This document shows positions 26,038 to 34,038 of a stretch of DNA of 64,000 nt, piece by piece (the stretch's first letter is position 1; every line of letters begins with the position of its first letter). The translations under genes were made by a program, and so were the position numbers. The DNA lies in NCBI RefSeq assembly GCF_022008395.1, contig NZ_JAIRBB010000007.1, positions 62,001-126,000 on the forward strand, read 5' to 3'. This DNA is from Aequorivita xiaoshiensis (GTDB lineage: Bacteria; Bacteroidota; Bacteroidia; Flavobacteriales; Flavobacteriaceae). The notes under the pieces were generated by a model. That model saw only the letters and a program-made list of their open reading frames with translations. It was not told the origin of the DNA and searched no databases.

Positions 26038-26387
26038 ATGAGAATTTTTATATAAAGCTTCAAAAACACTTAAAGTTGTACGTTTTGTTGGAAGATAAAA
26101 TCAACTTTGAAAATGCGATGACCCGCAAACAATTGCCATTCTATTCTGAAGTAAAGGAACAACTATTTATTGATGGTGAAATTAGGTATTTCGTTCTTTA
26201 AACTGATAGACAAAAAATAGATTCATTGCTTCTTGAAAATGATATAGTTGCTGGTACTGAAACAATACCAAATCAAGATTTTCGCAATAATAAGAAGGTT
26301 TATAAAGTATATGCTTTAGTAGCAGTAAGTATGGTTGTTTTAATAGCTATTACTTTAATTATAGAATTCATTGTTTTCAACAATTAA
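26038..26387 (+). pseudogene. Decayed small membrane protein gene
   Basis: Reading from 26043 in one frame gives NFYIKLQKHLKLYVLLEDKI, continues to a TAA at 26199-26201, and resumes in the same frame as TDRQKIDSLLLENDIVAG through a C-terminal membrane helix (YALVAVSMVVLIAITLIIEF) to a TAA at 26385. The only suitable ATG (26038) is out of frame by a small shift, opening with MRIFI. So there is one frameshift near the start and one premature stop in an otherwise protein-like stretch of about 115 codons. I do not recognise the family. This fills most of the 418-base gap between the mutase and the next gene. Confidence 0.6.
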
Positions 26388-26408
26388 TTTACTTCCATAA
26401 AAATTATA

Positions 26409-26717
26409 ATGCTTCAAACAATTATTCATTATACATTACATTTATTAGTTCCTGGACTAATAGCTTATGTTTTCTTCAGCAAAGAATGGAAGAAAGCTTG
26501 GTTGTTAATGCTGGCTACAATGCTAGTAGATTTAGATCATCTTTTGGCTACGCCTATTTTTGATCCAGGTAGATGTAGTATAAATTTTCACCCATTACAC
26601 ACTTATTGGGCAATGGCGGTTTATGTGGTGATGTTATTCTTCAAAAAAACAAGAATTATAGCAGTAGGACTGCTATTCCACATGCTAACAGATTTTATAG
26701 ATTGTCAATGGAATTAA
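26409..26717 (+). CDS. DUF6122 family small membrane protein
   Basis: A 102-residue protein with about three membrane segments. Polar residues that could bind metal lie at the helix ends: MLVDLDHLLATPIFDP, SINFHPLHTYW and FHMLTDFIDCQW. The Asp/His pattern resembles membrane-bound metal-dependent hydrolases of the YdjM/LexA-regulated type in miniature, but activity is not shown. It matches DUF6122, a Bacteroidota family. It follows the decayed gene by 21 bases and may once have been co-transcribed with it. Confidence 0.72.
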   Translation: MLQTIIHYTLHLLVPGLIAYVFFSKEWKKAWLLMLATMLVDLDHLLATPIFDPGRCSINFHPLHTYWAMAVYVVMLFFKKTRIIAVGLLFHMLTDFIDCQWN

Positions 26718-26738
26718 AATTCTACACCATAAATAACA

Positions 26739-26766
26739 TCTCACGTCTCACATTTTAAGTCTCACT
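26739..26766. repeat. Heptanucleotide repeat patch beside rlmH
   Basis: Four 7-base units in register: TCTCACG, TCTCACA, TTTTAAG, TCTCACT; the third is diverged. It lies between convergent genes, and its last bases form part of the rlmH stop codon. Confidence 0.7.
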
Positions 26767-27238
26767 ATTTATGGTGATACGGTTCATTTCTTAAAATTGT
26801 GAACCCGCGATATAGTTGCTCAATAAAAAATAACCTTACCATTTGATGAGAAAAAGTCATTGAAGAAAGTGATACTTTTCCATTCGCACGTTTATATACC
26901 TCCTCACTAAATCCATAAGGGCCGCCAATTACAAAAATTAGATTTTTTAGGCCGCTATTCATTTTCTTTTGCAAAAATTGAGAAAATTCTTCAGAAGTAT
27001 ATGTTTTTCCTTTTTCGTCGAGAAGAATCAAAACATCAGCTGTATTTGTTCGCTTTAGAATTTCATTACCTTCCGCTTGTTTTTGAAGGGCTTCAGATAA
27101 TTTTTTTGCATTTTTAATATCTGGAATTACTTCCAATTCAAATGGAATATAAAACCCCAACCTTTTGATGTAATCATCCATTAAGGATTGTAACTGTTTA
27201 TTGTCGGTTTTCCCTATTGTAAGTAGTGTAATTTTCAT
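26765..27238 (-). CDS. rlmH: 23S rRNA pseudouridine-1915 N3-methyltransferase
   Basis: SPOUT methyltransferase acting on the 70S ribosome at pseudouridine 1915 of 23S rRNA. At 157 residues it has the family length. The knot is visible in LLDEKGKTYTSEEFSQFL, LIFVIGGPYGFSEEVYKRA and the closing SLSSMTFSHQMVRLFFIEQL, with YRGFTILRNEPYHH at the C-terminus, as in E. coli RlmH. A TATCTTTG box (minus strand, 27265-27272) may be its -7 element. The stop codon overlaps the heptanucleotide patch at 26739-26766. Confidence 0.96.
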   Translation of the reverse strand: MKITLLTIGKTDNKQLQSLMDDYIKRLGFYIPFELEVIPDIKNAKKLSEALQKQAEGNEILKRTNTADVLILLDEKGKTYTSEEFSQFLQKKMNSGLKNLIFVIGGPYGFSEEVYKRANGKVSLSSMTFSHQMVRLFFIEQLYRGFTILRNEPYHHK

Positions 27239-27343
27239 CTAAAAGTTTTCAGATTTCAAAAATACAAAGATAATAGGTGTCTCTTCCTACTTCTCACTTC
27301 GACTTTATAACTTTTTAAAGTATTTTAGCTAAAATTTTAAGCT

Positions 27344-28204
27344 ATGATTTCAGAAAAACAATTCAACAAAGAGATAGATATCATTATCGCAAATGCAATT
27401 CGTGAGGATGTAGGGAATGGCGATCATAGTTCATTAGCCTGTATTCCAGAAGATGCTACCGGTTCGGCTAAACTTTTGGTAAAAGACGAAGGTATTATTG
27501 CAGGGATAGATTTTGCGAAACAAGTATTTGAATATATTGACCCAGGTCTTGAAGTAGAGGTAAATATAAAAGACGGCGCTCCAGTAAAATATGGAGATGT
27601 GTGTTTCTATGTTTCAGGACATTCACAATCAATTTTAAAAGCTGAAAGATTGGTTTTGAATGCTATGCAACGTATGAGTGCAATTGCAACTAAAACAAAT
27701 CAATATGTTAAGCTTCTGGAAGGCACTAATACTAAAATTCTAGATACTCGTAAAACCACACCTGGAATTCGCGCATTAGAAAAATGGGCTGTGAAGATAG
27801 GAGGGGGAGAGAACCATCGCTTTGCGTTATACGATATGATAATGCTAAAGGATAATCACATCGACTTCTGCGGAAGTATTACTAAGGCTATTGAAAAAAC
27901 GCAAGCATATTTAAAAGAAAATCATTTTGATCTTAAAATAATTGTTGAAGCAAGAAATCTTGCTGAGATTGAAGAAATCCTTCAAAGTGATGGGGTTTAT
28001 AGAATTTTAATTGATAACTTTAATTACGAAGATACTCGTAAGGCTGTAAAACTAATTAACGGTAAGTGTTTAACAGAATCTAGTGGAGGAATTACATTAG
28101 AAACAGTCAGAAAATATGCAGAATGTGGTGTAGATTATATTTCAAGTGGTGCGTTAACGCATTCGGTTTATAATATGGATCTTAGCCTAAAAGCGGTTAA
28201 ATGA
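27344..28204 (+). CDS. nadC: Nicotinate-nucleotide pyrophosphorylase (carboxylating)
   Basis: Converts quinolinate and PRPP to nicotinate mononucleotide, CO2 and pyrophosphate in NAD synthesis. 286 residues. Typical blocks: IREDVGNGDHSSLACIP near 18, AERLVLNAMQRMSAIAT near 105, ILDTRKTTPGIRALEKWAV near 140, GGGENHRFALYDMIMLKDNH near 160, and VEARNLAEIEE. The other NAD genes are not nearby. The ATG of yihY overlaps the nadC stop (ATGA). Confidence 0.96.
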   Translation: MISEKQFNKEIDIIIANAIREDVGNGDHSSLACIPEDATGSAKLLVKDEGIIAGIDFAKQVFEYIDPGLEVEVNIKDGAPVKYGDVCFYVSGHSQSILKAERLVLNAMQRMSAIATKTNQYVKLLEGTNTKILDTRKTTPGIRALEKWAVKIGGGENHRFALYDMIMLKDNHIDFCGSITKAIEKTQAYLKENHFDLKIIVEARNLAEIEEILQSDGVYRILIDNFNYEDTRKAVKLINGKCLTESSGGITLETVRKYAECGVDYISSGALTHSVYNMDLSLKAVK

Positions 28205-29121
28205 GCGAAAACCAAGAAAAGGAAATAAAAATTCCTGTAATACGGGAATTGGTTGATGTAACAAAAAGAATAAAACTCCCAGGATTAGGCCAGTTTTCAC
28301 TATATCATTTATTAGAAATTTATGTAAATGGTATTGTAAAAGGTTCCTTTTCGCCGCGAGCTAGTTCTATTGCTTATAGTTTTTTTTTGGCATTATTTCC
28401 TTTTTTACTTTTACTTTTAAACCTTATTCCATATATCCCTATAGATGGGTTTCAAACGCGGTTTTTAATTTTTATTGAAGCCTTATTGCCTCCGCAAACC
28501 ACTCAGTTTTTCTATCCTATTATTGCAGATATTGCGGTAAACCCACGCTCTGGTTTGCTGTCGTTTGTGTTTGTACTATCGCTGTTCTTATCAGCAAATG
28601 GGGTGAATGCTATATTTAGTGCATTTGAGTACTCATTTCACGTATCTGTAAATAGAAATTTTTTCCGTCAATACCTTGTAGCCCTAAGTGTTGCTATTTT
28701 CTTGGCATTGTTGTTGTTAACTTCAGTAGGGGTTATCCTTTATGGAGAATTTATTATTCGCGACTTCCAATCTAGAGCTTATATCGATAATGATTTGTTT
28801 TGGATTCAGTTCTTTCAATTTCTTGTATTCCTAATTATGATCTATGTCGTAATTGCGACCTTGTATTACTATGGTACTAAAGAAGGGAAGTCTTCTAGCT
28901 TTTTCTCCATTGGAGCCGTAGTTACTACAGTGTTGTTCTTGTTAACCACATATTTTTTTGGAATATATATTAATAATTTTTCAAATTATAACGAGTTATA
29001 TGGCTCTATTGGTGCACTTTTAATATTGATGTTATATATTTGGATAAACGCAAACCTTTTGCTGCTGGGTTTTGAGTTGAATGTTTCAATTAAGCAGCTG
29101 AAAGAAAAAATTAAAAAATAA
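28201..29121 (+). CDS. YihY/BrkB-family inner membrane protein
   Basis: A 306-residue membrane protein with six predicted helices. Family marks are ASSIAYSFFLALFPFLLLLLN near residue 60 and the C-terminal YGSIGALLILMLYIWINANLLLLGFELN. These proteins were formerly taken for RNase BN, an error; their transport or lipid role is unknown. An N-terminal soluble stretch of about 45 residues precedes the first helix. Translation is likely coupled to nadC by a 4-base overlap. Confidence 0.9.
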   Translation: MSENQEKEIKIPVIRELVDVTKRIKLPGLGQFSLYHLLEIYVNGIVKGSFSPRASSIAYSFFLALFPFLLLLLNLIPYIPIDGFQTRFLIFIEALLPPQTTQFFYPIIADIAVNPRSGLLSFVFVLSLFLSANGVNAIFSAFEYSFHVSVNRNFFRQYLVALSVAIFLALLLLTSVGVILYGEFIIRDFQSRAYIDNDLFWIQFFQFLVFLIMIYVVIATLYYYGTKEGKSSSFFSIGAVVTTVLFLLTTYFFGIYINNFSNYNELYGSIGALLILMLYIWINANLLLLGFELNVSIKQLKEKIKK

Positions 29122-29138
29122 CTTAATCTCTTCAAATT

Positions 29139-29567
29139 ATGAATAAAATATTTTTAACTCTCTCATTAGCTTTAATGACTGTATTTGCTGCTTCGGCTCA
29201 AGATGTAACTGGAAAATGGAAAACTATTGACGACGAAACAGGGGAAGCAAAATCTATTGTTGAAATCTATAAGCAAAACGGTAAAGTTTATGGTAAAATA
29301 GTCGAAATTTTAAACCCTGCTAAGAAAAATGCAGTATGCGATAAATGCCCAGGAGCAGATAAGGGGAAGCCAATAGAAGGACTTGTAATACTTAAAGGCC
29401 TTGAGAAAGATGGCGATGAATATAACGACGGAACTATTATGGACCCCTTAAACGGGAAAGTTTATAAAAGCTATATTAAATTAAATGGAGCAAATAAGCT
29501 TGACGTACGTGGGTATGTTGGTTTCTCACTTTTAGGAAGAACACAAACTTGGTCTAGAGTGAATTAA
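29139..29567 (+). CDS. DUF2147 family exported protein
   Basis: A 142-residue protein with a signal peptide ending at FAASAQD (about residue 20). The mature part matches DUF2147: VTGKWKTIDDETGEAKSIVEI at its start, NAVCDKCPGADKGKPIEGL with two Cys in a CDKCPG block, and a C-terminal LDVRGYVGFSLLGRTQTW. Homologues are beta-rich, lipocalin-like periplasmic proteins of unknown role. It lies 17 bases after yihY; a terminator follows. Confidence 0.85.
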   Translation: MNKIFLTLSLALMTVFAASAQDVTGKWKTIDDETGEAKSIVEIYKQNGKVYGKIVEILNPAKKNAVCDKCPGADKGKPIEGLVILKGLEKDGDEYNDGTIMDPLNGKVYKSYIKLNGANKLDVRGYVGFSLLGRTQTWSRVN

Positions 29568-29591
29568 AAAATCATAAAAACAGTATCTTTA

Positions 29592-29616
29592 GGCCACCAT
29601 TTTGGTGGTCTTTTTT
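29592..29616 (+). terminator. Terminator after the DUF2147 gene
   Basis: Eight-base stem (GGCCACCA with TGGTGGTC, one G-U pair), loop of three T, then TTTTTT. It ends the nadC-yihY-DUF2147 run before priA. Confidence 0.8.
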
Positions 29617-29655
29617 GTGGTTTCAAATCAAATATTAATCTAATAATTATTCCAC

Positions 29656-32106
29656 TTGTTTTTTATAGATGTTATTCTTCCTATTCCTTTAAAACAAACT
29701 TTCACCTATAGTGTAAATAAGGATGAGGCGGCGTTTCTGCAACCGGGTATGCGTGTAGCTATCCCATTTGGAAAGTCAAAAGTTTTTACAGGAATAGTTT
29801 ATCAAGTTCACGATCAAGCTCCGGTAGGTTACGAAACTAAGTCTATAGATCATATTTTAGATGAAAACCCCATAATTACAACTCATCAGTTAAAGCATTG
29901 GGAGTGGATTGCGAAGTATTATATGTGTTCACTAGGGGAAGTTATTAAGGCTGCTTTACCAAGTGCTTTTTTATTGGAAAGTGAAACAATGATTAAGCTT
30001 TCTACCGAAATTAATATAGAGGAAAAATCACTTACAGATGAAGAGTTCTTAGTATTCGAAGCGCTTCAAAATCAAACTTCATTACACATAAATGAGGTGC
30101 GCTCTATTCTAGATAAGAAAAATGTGGTTTCTGTTATTAATAAATTAATAGATATAAAAGTTGTTGATGTTGAAGAAACCGTTTACGAACAATACACTCC
30201 AAAGCTCGTTCGCTATGTAAAGCTTTCACCTGAATATACTTCTGAAGAGAATTTACGTCAACTTTTAGATTCGATGAGTCGCGCTCCAAAACAACGCGAA
30301 GTGCTTATGAATCTATTTGTGTTGAGTAGTCAAACAAAAAAGCCGATTACAACTGTAGCACTTCAAAAGAAAAGTAATGCCTCGGCTTCCACTTTAAAAT
30401 CACTTATCGATAAAGGAGTTTTAGAAGAATATTTTATTCAAAAAGATAGAGTAGAGTTTTCTGGTGAAGTTACCACAGCTATTAAGGAGTTAAGCGAAGC
30501 ACAAACAACAGCTTATCAAGAGATTAAAGCTACTTTTGCTGAAAAGGATGTTGTGTTACTTCACGGAGTTACATCTAGTGGGAAAACTGAAATTTATGTT
30601 CGTTTAATAGAACAAATGATAGCTACGGGAAAGCAGGTTTTATATATGCTACCTGAAATTGCATTGACTACACAATTAATTACTCGACTTCAAAAATATT
30701 TTGGAGAAAAAATAGCTGTTTACCATTCAAAATTTTCAGTAAATGAAAGGGTAGAGGTTTGGAATAATATTTTAAATGAAAAGCCAAAAGCACAAGTGGT
30801 TATTGGTGCACGTTCATCATTATTTTTGCCTTTTAAGAATCTAGGATTCATAATAGTAGATGAAGAGCACGAAGCATCATTTAAGCAATACAGTCCTTCA
30901 CCACGTTATAATGCTCGAGACAGCTCTATAGTATTAGCAAAACTACACAAAGCAAAGGTTTTGATGGGGTCTGCAACACCATCTTTAGAAAGCTATTACA
31001 ATGCTAAAACAGGGAAATTTGGGTTAGTTACGCTAAAAAAGCGTTTCGGAAACGTACTAATGCCTGAAATTGAATTGGTAGATATAAAGGAGAAAAGCCG
31101 AAAAAAGCAAATGACGGGGCTTTTCAGTGATAGACTGCTGGAAGAAATGCGTGAAACGTTAGGAAATGGGGAGCAGGTTATTCTTTTTCAAAATAGAAGA
31201 GGTTATTCGCCAGTGGTAGAGTGCACAACTTGTGGTGTTTCGCCTCAATGCCCTAATTGCGATGTAAGTCTTACTTTTCATCAATATAAAAATCAATTGC
31301 GTTGCCATTACTGCGGATACAAAATAGCGATGATGCTAAGTTGCATAGCTTGTGGAAGTGAAACGCTAGACACAAAAGGATTTGGAACCGAACAGGTTGA
31401 AAACGAGTTAAAACCACTTTTTCCGAATCATAAAATCGCACGGATGGACCAAGATACTACCAGGGGAAAACACGCGTATTCAAAACTTATTGAAGCACTG
31501 GAAAACGAAGAAATAGATATATTAGTGGGTACTCAAATGCTGGCTAAAGGGTTAGATTTTAGAAATATAGGTTTGGTAGGGGTAATGAATGCAGATAATC
31601 TTTTAAACTTCCCAGATTTTAGAGCTCACGAACGAAGTTTTCAATTACTTCAACAAGTGTCGGGTAGGGCAGGGCGTACACAAAAAAGAGGTAAAGTTTT
31701 AATACAAACGTATAATCCGTATCATCAAATTTTAAAGCAAGTTAGCGTTAACGATTATGCCGAGATGTATAAGGAGCAATTAGAAGATCGGTACAATTTT
31801 AAATATCCTCCATACTATAGAACTATAAAAATTGTTTTTAAAGACAAGAATTTCAAAAAAGTTCAAAAAGCTTCTGCTTGGTTTGCTCAAGCACTACAAG
31901 TTCCGTTTAAAGAAAATGTTTTAGGTCCTGAACCTCCACCAATAGGAAGGATTAAGAATATGTATATTATTAATATCCTCATAAAAATTCCTAAGGATCA
32001 GTCTTTAAGTAAGAGTAAGAAATTCATTAATAATGTACAGCGTAGTTTTAATACGATTAAAGATTTTTCAAGTGTACGTATTAATATAGATGTGGATAAT
32101 TATTGA
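29656..32106 (+). CDS. priA: Primosomal replication protein N' (PriA helicase)
   Basis: Restarts stalled replication forks by binding them and loading the replicative helicase. 816 residues. An N-terminal 3'-end-binding domain is followed by the helicase core: Walker A GVTSSGKTEIY near 305, DEEH in IIVDEEHEASFK near 400, and a zinc region with eight Cys (CTTCGVSPQCPNC, CHYC, CIAC) near 520-560, then GTQMLAKGLDF and RAGRTQKRG. The start is a TTG at 29656; there is a TAA four codons upstream and the codons from it give the normal family N-terminus (FFIDVILPIPLKQTFTY). Confidence 0.95.
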   Translation: MFFIDVILPIPLKQTFTYSVNKDEAAFLQPGMRVAIPFGKSKVFTGIVYQVHDQAPVGYETKSIDHILDENPIITTHQLKHWEWIAKYYMCSLGEVIKAALPSAFLLESETMIKLSTEINIEEKSLTDEEFLVFEALQNQTSLHINEVRSILDKKNVVSVINKLIDIKVVDVEETVYEQYTPKLVRYVKLSPEYTSEENLRQLLDSMSRAPKQREVLMNLFVLSSQTKKPITTVALQKKSNASASTLKSLIDKGVLEEYFIQKDRVEFSGEVTTAIKELSEAQTTAYQEIKATFAEKDVVLLHGVTSSGKTEIYVRLIEQMIATGKQVLYMLPEIALTTQLITRLQKYFGEKIAVYHSKFSVNERVEVWNNILNEKPKAQVVIGARSSLFLPFKNLGFIIVDEEHEASFKQYSPSPRYNARDSSIVLAKLHKAKVLMGSATPSLESYYNAKTGKFGLVTLKKRFGNVLMPEIELVDIKEKSRKKQMTGLFSDRLLEEMRETLGNGEQVILFQNRRGYSPVVECTTCGVSPQCPNCDVSLTFHQYKNQLRCHYCGYKIAMMLSCIACGSETLDTKGFGTEQVENELKPLFPNHKIARMDQDTTRGKHAYSKLIEALENEEIDILVGTQMLAKGLDFRNIGLVGVMNADNLLNFPDFRAHERSFQLLQQVSGRAGRTQKRGKVLIQTYNPYHQILKQVSVNDYAEMYKEQLEDRYNFKYPPYYRTIKIVFKDKNFKKVQKASAWFAQALQVPFKENVLGPEPPPIGRIKNMYIINILIKIPKDQSLSKSKKFINNVQRSFNTIKDFSSVRINIDVDNY

Positions 32107-32200
32107 AATTTAGAATATGTTGAGTATATAAAAACTTTAGTAAAGAGTATCAACTTGAAGATTTTTGGGGCATTTCTTTAAATTCTATTTAAAAATAGGT

Positions 32201-32230
32201 TTGATTAAACCAAATAATGTATTACTTTTG
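32201..32230 (+). promoter_or_regulatory. Promoter of the rpsF-rpsR-rplI operon
   Basis: TTG (32201-32203), exactly 19 bases, then TACTTTTG (32223-32230): a full match to the Bacteroidota promoter TTG-N19-TAnnTTTG. The leader to the rpsF start at 32286 is about 50 bases, which would give room for control of the operon by ribosomal protein. Confidence 0.85.
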
Positions 32231-32285
32231 CACCCTCTTTGGCAGGAAGTCAAGGAGTTTTAATAATAATTTTAATAGATTTTTT

Positions 32286-32624
32286 ATGAATCATTACGAA
32301 ACTGTTTTCATCTTAAATCCCGTTTTATCTGAAGATCAGATAAAGGAGACAGTAAAGAAATACGAAGATTTTCTTGTTTCTAAAGGTGCTAAGATGATAT
32401 CCAAGGAAAATTGGGGCTTGAAGAAACTTGCTTACCCAATTCAAAAGAAAAAAAGTGGGTTTTACCACCTGTTTGAGTACACTGTAGAAGGTGATACTGT
32501 AAACGAATTAGAAACTGAATTCAAAAGGGATGAGCGTTTTATGCGTTACCTTACTGTAAGCCTTGATAAGCATGCAATTGCTTGGGCAGAGAAGAGAAGA
32601 AATCGCAATAAAAAATCAGCTTAA
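32286..32624 (+). CDS. rpsF: 30S ribosomal protein S6
   Basis: Binds 16S rRNA together with S18 in the central domain of the small subunit. I start it at 32286 (MNHYETVFIL), the family start, and not at the ATG at 32217, which would lie upstream of or inside the promoter region and adds 23 unrelated residues. The 112 residues show NWGLKKLAYPIQKKKSGFY and ERFMRYLTVSLDKHA. It is first in an operon with S18 and L9. Confidence 0.95.
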   Translation: MNHYETVFILNPVLSEDQIKETVKKYEDFLVSKGAKMISKENWGLKKLAYPIQKKKSGFYHLFEYTVEGDTVNELETEFKRDERFMRYLTVSLDKHAIAWAEKRRNRNKKSA

Positions 32625-32627
32625 ATT

Positions 32628-32924
32628 ATGGCAACATTACAACAACAAGCAAAAGGAAAAAAAGACGGAGAGATCAGATATCTTACTCCGCTTAATATAG
32701 AAACAAACAAGACTAAGAAGTATTGTATGTTTAAAAGGTCAGGTATTAAATACGTTGACTATAAAGATGCAGATTTCTTATTAAGATTTGTAAACGAACA
32801 AGGTAAAATTTTACCAAGGAGACTTACTGGAACTTCATTGAAGTACCAAAGAAAAGTTGCAGTTGCAGTTAAAAGAGCACGCCACTTGGCACTTATGCCA
32901 TATGTAACCGATCTATTAAAATAA
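32628..32924 (+). CDS. rpsR: 30S ribosomal protein S18
   Basis: Partner of S6 on 16S rRNA. The 98-residue protein has the core [20 protein letters not shown] and the RNA-binding [19 protein letters not shown] near residue 63, then [12 protein letters not shown]. The N-terminal 25 residues are longer than in E. coli and basic. It follows rpsF by 3 bases; no priB or ssb gene lies between, unlike in proteobacteria. Confidence 0.97.
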   Translation: MATLQQQAKGKKDGEIRYLTPLNIETNKTKKYCMFKRSGIKYVDYKDADFLLRFVNEQGKILPRRLTGTSLKYQRKVAVAVKRARHLALMPYVTDLLK

Positions 32925-32940
32925 AAAACCAGAACCTATT

Positions 32941-33393
32941 ATGGAACTTATATTAAAGAATGACGTAGAAAATCTGGGTTTTGCAGATGATATTGTAACT
33001 GTTAAGAACGGCTACGGAAGAAACTACTTGATACCTCAAGGACATGCAGTACTTGCTACTCCTTCAGCTAAAAAAGTACTTGCTGAAACTTTAAAGCAAC
33101 GCGCTTTTAAAGAACAGAAAATAGTTGATGAAGCAAAAACACAGGCTGAGAAATTAAACGGACTTGAAATTAAAATCTCTGCCAAAACTGGTGAAGGTGA
33201 TAAATTATTCGGTTCAGTAAACAACGCTGATCTTGCAGAAGCACTTGAAAAAGAAGGTGTATCTATCGAGAAGAAATTCATCATGATTGCCGGTGGAGCT
33301 ATTAAGCGTACAGGACCTTACGAAGCAACTATCCGTTTCCACAGAGATGTGATTAGCAACTTCGCTTTTGAAGTTGTTGCGGAAGCAAAATAA
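32941..33393 (+). CDS. rplI: 50S ribosomal protein L9
   Basis: Two-domain protein that reaches out from the large subunit near L1. The N-terminal domain shows MELILKNDVENLGFADDIV and KNGYGRNYLIPQGHAVLAT with the L9 signature, followed by the long connecting helix and a C-terminal domain ending in VISNFAFEVV. Length 150 is normal. It is the last gene of the S6-S18-L9 operon, followed by a terminator at 33412-33444. Confidence 0.97.
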   Translation: MELILKNDVENLGFADDIVTVKNGYGRNYLIPQGHAVLATPSAKKVLAETLKQRAFKEQKIVDEAKTQAEKLNGLEIKISAKTGEGDKLFGSVNNADLAEALEKEGVSIEKKFIMIAGGAIKRTGPYEATIRFHRDVISNFAFEVVAEAK

Positions 33394-33411
33394 TTTATTC
33401 AATTGAATATA

Positions 33412-33444
33412 AAAAAGCCTTTCTCAGTTTGAGGAAGGCTTTTT
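33412..33444 (+). terminator. Terminator of the rpsF-rpsR-rplI operon
   Basis: Fifteen-base arms (AAAAAGCCTTTCTCA with TGAGGAAGGCTTTTT, one G-U pair) around a 3-base loop, ending in a T run. Confidence 0.88.
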
Positions 33445-33489
33445 ATTTGGAAATAGGTTTTCAATTACCATAGATAACAGATACCAAAA

Positions 33490-33963
33490 ATGAAATACGC
33501 CAGATTAACAAAAGAACAATTTGAAGAATTACACCAGGAGTTTATTAACTTTCTTGCTACTCAGTCGATTACTGCAGACGAATGGGCTAAGTTAAAAGTT
33601 GAAAAACCTGAAGTAGCTGAAGAAGAGTTAGATGTTTTTAGCGACTTAATTTGGGAAGGTGTGCTTAATAAAGTTAAATATCTAGAGCACATTTCGCCTA
33701 AGCAATTAATGCTTTTTCATATTACCGATGCTTTTATGGAGCTGGTCGCAATAAAAATTGATAAGGAAGAGGTTGATATTACAACCGAATACGGCTACAA
33801 ATGGCTTCAGCAAAATTTACACGACGATGCTGTAAGCTTGTATACTTCTACTAAAGCAATTAAAGAAGATAGAAATAAAGATATTTTTATTCTAATTCAA
33901 CAAGGGGCTGTTATTACAAAAGGTGAACTTTATACTTATTTTAGCGACTTATTGAAAGAATAA
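33490..33963 (+). CDS. DUF6495 family protein
   Basis: A 157-residue soluble acidic protein without signal or membrane segment. It begins MKYARLTKEQFEELHQEF and is mainly helical by composition, with a middle block DVFSDLIWEGVLNKVKYLEH and a C-terminal DIFILIQQGAVITKGELY. I recognise it as a conserved Bacteroidota family (DUF6495) with no known function. It stands as a single gene between two terminators. Confidence 0.72.
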   Translation: MKYARLTKEQFEELHQEFINFLATQSITADEWAKLKVEKPEVAEEELDVFSDLIWEGVLNKVKYLEHISPKQLMLFHITDAFMELVAIKIDKEEVDITTEYGYKWLQQNLHDDAVSLYTSTKAIKEDRNKDIFILIQQGAVITKGELYTYFSDLLKE

Positions 33964-33974
33964 TATTCAAATTT

Positions 33975-34020
33975 AAAAGCTCCAAATTTCAGAAGTTTGA
34001 TTTTGAGATTTGGAGCTTTT
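33975..34020. terminator. Terminator between the DUF6495 and ABC permease genes
   Basis: Thirteen-base perfect arms (AAAAGCTCCAAAT and complement) separated by 20 bases, with A and T runs outside. It lies between convergent genes and can act in both directions. Confidence 0.75.
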
Positions 34021-34038
34021 CTTATTTTAGGGTTTTAC

